A stretch of 64,000 nt of DNA. Source: Clytia hemisphaerica. Taxonomy: Eukaryota; Cnidaria; Hydrozoa; Leptothecata; Clytiidae. Below the pieces are notes generated by a model. That model saw only the letters and a list, made by a program, of their open reading frames with translations. It had not been told where the DNA came from and searched no databases. Positions 61,101-64,000 of the stretch are shown piece by piece (the stretch's first letter is position 1; each line of letters begins with the position of its first letter). The translations under genes and the position numbers were made by a program. The DNA is taken from NCBI GenBank assembly GCA_902728285.1, contig CACVBU010000354.1, forward strand, positions 566,717-630,716, in the 5' to 3' direction.

Positions 61101-63748
61101 GAATCAAACTAACCTTTCTGGAACGTTATAACATTATAATGTCGAAGAAGTTGAAGGATAGACCAGTCAATAAACATTTTTCAGTAAAGGATTGAGAACT
61201 TAAAGCAGTAGCGGTTGTCCAGAAGATAGAGCTTTATATAATTTTCGAGAACGGTTTGAAGTTCAGCGGTTGTGTGACATCAGTTTCTTACTCAGCAGGC
61301 TGATTTGTACGTACAATACAGTTGATGACGGAGAGCAGAAATTGAATCTCCTTGCTTAGTTGTAGCAGTTGAAATTGGAACAATAAATAAAGATTTCTTC
61401 TGTTTTATGCTTCGGGTGGAATGGTAAATTTATTTGAGCTTGGCAGAGCAGTGTTTGTTACTTTGGGTGGGTGACATTATAACTTTGGCTTCTTCGCACT
61501 TGATGGTGGCACCAAAGAAACACTGAAAAACATGAAAAAGAAATATGGTTACATGCTGTTCATTGTAATGGTTACTTTGAATGTATTTGGACTTTGAGAG
61601 CATATAAAAAACAAGATAAAAAAGAGAAGAAAAAAAAAGAACCAGAAAGAAACTTCTGTTTGTTTTGGTTTGATAAAAAAGTCAGCAAAGATTATTTTAT
61701 TACACTTACATCTTGACCTTCTTTTGTGCAATAAATCATTTCACTTTGTCTGTATGCATCATAGTTTCCACAGATGAGATTCAAAAAAATTCTACTGTTA
61801 GTTTTCTCAGCTCAAACTTGTCAGAAATCAAAAAAAATTTACCAAAGTTTCTTTTCTGTTTACATTTTTTTCGGGTGATTTTTGATCCTAAACGATTCAG
61901 CCCAATCTCCGTAAGCTAAATTTCCCGTGGATCATGTTTATATCCTAATCGATATCTATTACGTGAGATTGGAGAATTTCGCGCAATAGATCCACTCCCC
62001 AAGCTATGACGTACAGGTCAAATTTCACGGGACAGAGTTAGCCTTGAGATTCGGGCTCTAGCCCGCGAAAAACTCACGTAATAGATTCCGTACGTAATAG
62101 ATAGCTTCTTGCTTAACCTCGCTAATCAGATCTTTCACAATATGTACTAGCCTGTGCTGTGCTTGAAAACGCGTATCGCCTAGTAAATTGTTACACACTT
62201 GACACCGGGCAGAATGCTAATGAAAGGCCCAGTACGCTAAAGCTAGCTGAACCAAAAAAGATTTGATTTAAGATTTTTTTTCTACTAGACTAAAAACTGT
62301 TATTATACACTTTTTTGAGACTTTGATTCCCGTTGAGTTCAAATATGTTTTCTTCATATCTCTTTTGGTTCAGAAGTTATAACCCTCCTAGAAGGGTTCA
62401 AATAAGGGGGGGGGGTCAGCGAGGCTGAAAGTTATAATTAAAGTTGTTGGTCGAGTTTCTTTCTCATTTTTCATCTTCATTTTCAAAGTTTCAGGGAATT
62501 TTAAAAATCTTATATCAAGTAACTCAAAACTATCTTTCAAACGAGGTATACTCTTCATTAAAATATAATATAGAGCAATGTTTAGAAAATTAAAAATCTT
62601 TTTGGAACAGACTTTAGAAACTGGAATTTCAAGATTTTTTTTATAAGAACAAACTATATAATGAACATAAGGCTTCAATGGCAAAAATGCTAAGAGCAAC
62701 TTAAGCACATTCTAAGGCTTTGCGGACTCGAAAACACCAGATTTCTTAGGAAATGGGTAAAAATGGCCACAAAATGGTGAAAATAAGAACATGTTAAGAA
62801 CATTTTTAGGCTTAAAAACCCAAAAAGTTAAGAACATCCGAAGGCTTAAAAAATTTCGGATGTTCTTAAAAAAAGGTGTAACTGGGCTACATGATAACAT
62901 AATGATGTTTTATTATTTTAAAATATGGAAGAAAACAAAAGAGAGGATCGTTGACTTTGTGAAAAACAGCAGGCACATTACCTGAAGTTATCTTCTTCCT
63001 TTCCACCAAGGTCAGGGCGGTCAGTGGGCGATATCCATAACACATGATTTGAACGACTCAAGTGACGGGCGAAGAAAATATCAGAGGCGTAAAGGAATGG
63101 ATCGTTGGGCGGGATGTTACCGACTGGAATGTGGAAATAGCGCGCTTGGTCAAGTTGAGCCTGTAAAGATAAAAAGAAAAGGTTTTGGGGAAAATTTTGT
63201 TAATTTTGTTGACTTTATCCAGCGAAAAGCCACTTTTTCGCTCATAGTGCCTGTATCCTTAGTTGCTTTAGTGTATAAATGAAAGTTAATTAACCAAGAG
63301 AAAGGAATCATTATTATGTTTGAATGCTGGGATTTCTCATGTACCTTTCAAAATTCAAAATTTTTCCGCAAATCATTTAACTATATGTGTGGTATAAAGA
63401 ATTGTTGATGTAAACTCGAAGGTAAATTATTTGAGCGATTTTGATACAAGTGTCATCAAATTTGTTCGAGTATGGGGAGATCTCAGTGATAGATGCTAAA
63501 GTGAAGGAGAAGCTATGCACGACAGTAAATTTCAGTTGACACTTTCTAAATCGACTTTCAAGGGGTATTGGATTTTCATTTTCATCGGCGTATCGAATAG
63601 TAGAGCGTCTAATTGGAGAACGTCGAATGTATTTCAGTGATGGATAAAACAAAATACCTGTAGCCAGTCATTGACTCCCAAGTAAGCTTGGATGAATTTC
63701 TTTGCGAATTGACGCTGCCAATCCAACGCATTTAGTTGATCGGTATCA
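46182..63748 (-). CDS. POLE: DNA polymerase epsilon catalytic subunit, C-terminal part, 19 exons (5' end outside window)
   Basis: Exons in gene order: 63748-63658, 63160-62982, 60244-60130, 59092-59036, 58360-58269, 57241-57152, 56658-56574, 55409-55327, 54586-54466, 54083-53940, 53446-53375, 53152-53039, 52452-52367, 51925-51793, 50248-50114, 49891-49809, 49422-49284, 48191-48082, 46239-46182. All phases agree: about 661 residues, the final ~29% of a protein near 2,286 aa in human. Known: the leading-strand replicase; its C-terminal half is an inactive polymerase-like fold that anchors to CMG helicase and POLE2. Seen: [57 protein letters not shown]; an acidic linker (53940-54083); then the CysA (CEYC ... 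CDNPDC) and CysB (CLKC ... CEC) zinc modules. The stop follows [18 protein letters not shown], matching the family's final helix. Confidence 0.96.
46407..46615 (+). mobile_element. 'TAAGAACA' MITE family, copy
   Basis: The ends TTTTTTATAAGAACATCC and TTTGTTCTTATAAAAAAACG are inverted. The interior shares AAGCCTTCGGATGTTCTTAA and ATGTTCTTAACTTGTTCTTAA words with the other copies. It lies in the last POLE intron. Confidence 0.85.
47391..47630 (+). mobile_element. 'TAAGAACA' MITE family, copy
   Basis: Begins CTTTTTTATAAGAACATCC and ends TAGTTTGTTCTAATAAAAGAAA. It is diverged from the 46.4 kb copy but collinear with it. It lies in the last POLE intron. Confidence 0.8.
47726..47835. repeat. Tigger-like fragment with TAATTCGAA words
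   Basis: ACCTCTATAATTCGAATCTTTCTGTAATTCGAACT and a second pair of the same words. Similar fragments lie at about 53583-53770, 54128-54290, 54660-54760 and 57310-57420, all in POLE introns. They resemble the first ~100 bp of pogo/Tigger-type elements (CTCTCTATAATTCGAA style). The assignment is inference. Confidence 0.55.
47894..48036. mobile_element. Short inverted-repeat element beside POLE exon 18
   Basis: The arms TTCGCTTCGAAAGGAAATTA then AGCCATTCTATTGGTTA, and TAACCAATAGAATGGCTTC then ATTTCGTTTCGGAGCGAAA, are inverse around a short centre. Imperfect outer ends contain ACGTG/CACGT. About 140 bp. Confidence 0.7.
48299..48381. mobile_element. Short palindromic MITE next to POLE intron
   Basis: GGAATAGACCTTCTCATAAATTACG is mirrored by ACGTAATTTTTGGTCTATTCC. 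A partial second copy (ATAGACCTTTTCACAAATTACGT) lies at about 48500-48525. Confidence 0.65.
48816..49261. mobile_element. hAT-like MITE family N, copy 2 (carries a Harbinger-type MITE)
   Basis: The same family as 40040-40716: the ends CACTGACCTTTATATCCCTG and, reversed, CATTGACCTTTACATACCC. It is flanked by the 8-bp direct repeat GTTAGAAC (48808-48815, 49262-49269). The internal site where copy 1 received a SINE is intact here, and a 195 bp MITE is nested instead at 48927-49121. Confidence 0.9.
48927..49121. mobile_element. PIF/Harbinger-like MITE nested in family N copy 2
   Basis: 195 bp with ends AGGCCGGTCTCCACT and, reversed, AGGCCGGTCTCCAGT, flanked by TAA on both sides (48924-48926, 49122-49124). 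Copy 1 of the host MITE has a single TAA at this place (ATTAACGTCTAACGCCG), which confirms the insertion. A 3-bp TWA duplication and GGCC-starting ends are typical of PIF/Harbinger elements. Confidence 0.88.
51040..51735 (+). repeat. Degenerate tandem repeat in a POLE intron
   Basis: About five worn copies of a 120-170 bp unit containing TTTTGGGCATTGTTAATACGCAT- or TTTAGGCATTGCCATTTTGCAT-type words, ATTGTGCAAAAAATCAGAAAAA and CCGGCATTTTC. It ends in a short (GGACGAAC)-like run near 51717-51735. The 125-codon open frame across it comes from the repeat and is not a gene. Confidence 0.75.
51988..52140. mobile_element. mariner-like MITE with ACAGTGTGTCCC ends
   Basis: The left end TACAGTGTGTCCCAAAAAAGC is mirrored by GCTTTTTCGGGACACACTGTGTA, about 150 bp in all. 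TA at each edge and this terminus type are usual for Tc1/mariner MITEs. It lies in a POLE intron, just upstream (in gene sense) of the exon at 51925-51793. Confidence 0.8.
54948..55270. mobile_element. 'GGGCTTTTCCAGAAA' element with CCCCTGGATATCCT minisatellite
   Basis: The ends GGGCTTTTCCAGAAA and TTTCTCGAAAAGCCC are inverted. The interior is mostly degenerate copies of an ~50 bp unit containing CCCCTGGATATCCT (eight or so). Related elements lie at 58419-58668 and 59737-60054. It is in a POLE intron. Confidence 0.8.
55500..55863. mobile_element. PIF/Harbinger-like MITE, copy A
   Basis: 364 bp with ends AGGCCGCTACCCACTCAGCA and, reversed, the same. The next ~15 bp (TTTTATGGTCGxCGA) is also inverted. 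Flanked by TAA on both sides (55497-55499, 55864-55866). Copy B starts 56 bp away in the same orientation. Confidence 0.9.
55920..56262. mobile_element. PIF/Harbinger-like MITE, copy B
   Basis: 343 bp, about 90% like copy A by eye. It is flanked by TTA on both sides (55917-55919, 56263-56265), a different target from copy A. The two are therefore independent insertions rather than a tandem duplication. Confidence 0.9.
57648..57865. mobile_element. Tc1/mariner-like MITE with CCGTCAACTGCTCTAACTTGGGA ends
   Basis: About 218 bp. The left end CCGTCAACTGCTCTAACTTG is mirrored by CAAGTTAGAGCAGTTGACGG, with subterminal (A)CATGGGAC in opposite orientation. TA lies on each side. In a POLE intron. Confidence 0.85.
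58005..58226. mobile_element. hAT-like MITE with ATAGATTTATAAAGCCC ends
   Basis: 222 bp. The left end ATAGATTTATAAAGCCCGA is mirrored by GGGCTTTATAAATCTATGC. The direct repeat ATAGGACC (57997-58004, 58227-58234) is an 8-bp target duplication. In a POLE intron, very close to the exon at 58269-58360. Confidence 0.88.
58419..58668. mobile_element. Small relative of the 'CTTCCAGAAA' element
   Basis: The left end TTCTTCCAGAAAAT is mirrored by ATTTTCTGGAAGAGCCC, flanked by ATTGTTGG on both sides (58411-58418, 58669-58676). The interior has G-rich GTCCGGGG- and GTCCGGAG-type words. It starts 58 bp from a POLE exon. Confidence 0.75.
59737..60054. mobile_element. 'TTTCCAGGGGGT' minisatellite element
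   Basis: The ends TGGGCCATTTCAT and ATGGAACAGCCCA are inverted. The interior repeats TTTCCAGGGGGT or TTTCCAAGGGGTC about eight times. It belongs with 54948-55270 by end type. In a POLE intron. Confidence 0.7.
60394..62122. mobile_element. 1.73 kb DNA transposon with ~55-bp perfect inverted ends, in a POLE intron
   Basis: The left end starts GCGAGGTTAAGCAAGAAGCT and continues through ATTACGTACGGAATCTATTACGTGAG. The right end is its exact inverse over about 55 bp. TA lies immediately outside each end (60392-60393, 62123-62124). Degenerate internal copies of the end sequence occur near 60510-60545 and 61950-61980. No open frame in it has transposase motifs, so it is non-autonomous. TA duplication suggests Tc1/mariner-like or related machinery. 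Confidence 0.9.
62636..62876 (-). mobile_element. 'TAAGAACA' MITE family, copy
   Basis: Reverse-oriented relative to 46407-46615: begins TTTTTTTATAAGAACAAACT, ends AATTTCGGATGTTCTTAAAAAAAG. In a POLE intron. Confidence 0.85.
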
Positions 63749-63889
63749 CTTGAAAAGATAAACATTAAACATTTTCTAGATATGTGCTTTATTTGGATGA
63801 TTGAATAAACAAGGATCTTAAAGTTATATTATTTCTCTGTAAGGGGGGGGGGCGGCTATTAGGTAACCGAGAGTAGGTGATATTTATTG

Positions 63890-64000
63890 TCAATAACAAG
63901 ACCCTTGTTAAAAAATGGTCAAAATAAAAACATGCTAAGAACATTTTTAGGCTTAAAACTCAAAAAGTCAAGAACATCCAAAGGCTTCAAAAATTTTGGA
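63890..64000 (-). mobile_element. 'TAAGAACA' MITE family, copy cut by the window edge
   Basis: AAAACATGCTAAGAACATTTT followed by AAAAGTCAAGAACATCCAAAGGCTTC matches the reverse-oriented copies; the outer end is beyond the window. Confidence 0.7.

Overview
The window is animal nuclear DNA, AT-rich, with split genes whose exons end in ordinary GT...AG introns. It is very densely packed with transposable elements. Its genes are metazoan (FUNDC1, ARGLU1, FUT10/11, DNA polymerase epsilon, an Ig-type receptor). The non-LTR element with a 2A-like motif, the tRNA-type SINE and the many MITEs suggest an invertebrate. A cnidarian or tunicate would fit, but I cannot name the species from sequence alone. 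I assembled five multi-exon genes by hand. In each, every intron phase agrees with the next exon.

Layout. 1-6450 is repeats: a ~184 bp tandem array split by a 1.63 kb DNA transposon, a small MITE, and a 1.26 kb 'CTAGCCG' repeat with a MITE nested in it. 7147-10783 (minus) is FUNDC1, five coding exons, with two non-autonomous DNA elements in its introns. 11992-15840 (minus) is a nearly full-length non-LTR retrotransposon (2A-like motif, PHD-type finger, AP endonuclease, reverse transcriptase) with a few frame breaks and a TAGAAC-repeat tail. 19050-21230 is a tRNA-derived SINE split by a 2.03 kb fold-back transposon. That transposon has ~530 bp arms made of 19-bp units and carries a SAP-domain exon. 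21991-22263 is a worn LINE fragment. 23294-25508 (plus) is ARGLU1, five coding exons. 28631-36517 (plus) is a FUT10/FUT11-type fucosyltransferase, four coding exons, with large transposon-filled introns. 37854-42675 (minus) is a type I membrane protein with two unorthodox Ig-like domains, six exons. 46182-63748 (minus) is the last 19 coding exons of the DNA polymerase epsilon catalytic subunit (POLE); earlier exons lie beyond the right edge.

The genes form no operon or pathway. Orientation is mixed and spacing is several kilobases: a mitochondrial mitophagy receptor, a splicing/transcription co-factor, an ER/Golgi glycosyltransferase, a cell-surface receptor and the leading-strand replicase.

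The most distinctive content is the mobile-element archaeology. Several insertions can be dated relative to each other and their target-site duplications proved inside the window, because a second, uninterrupted copy of the host repeat is present: transposon in tandem array (4-bp TSD), fold-back element in SINE (8-bp TSD), SINE in hAT-type MITE (14-bp TSD), and Harbinger-type MITE in the same hAT-type MITE family (3-bp TSD). Nothing in the window needs a completely new biological system. The fold-back element with composite 19-bp arms and a SAP exon is the best candidate for an undescribed element family.
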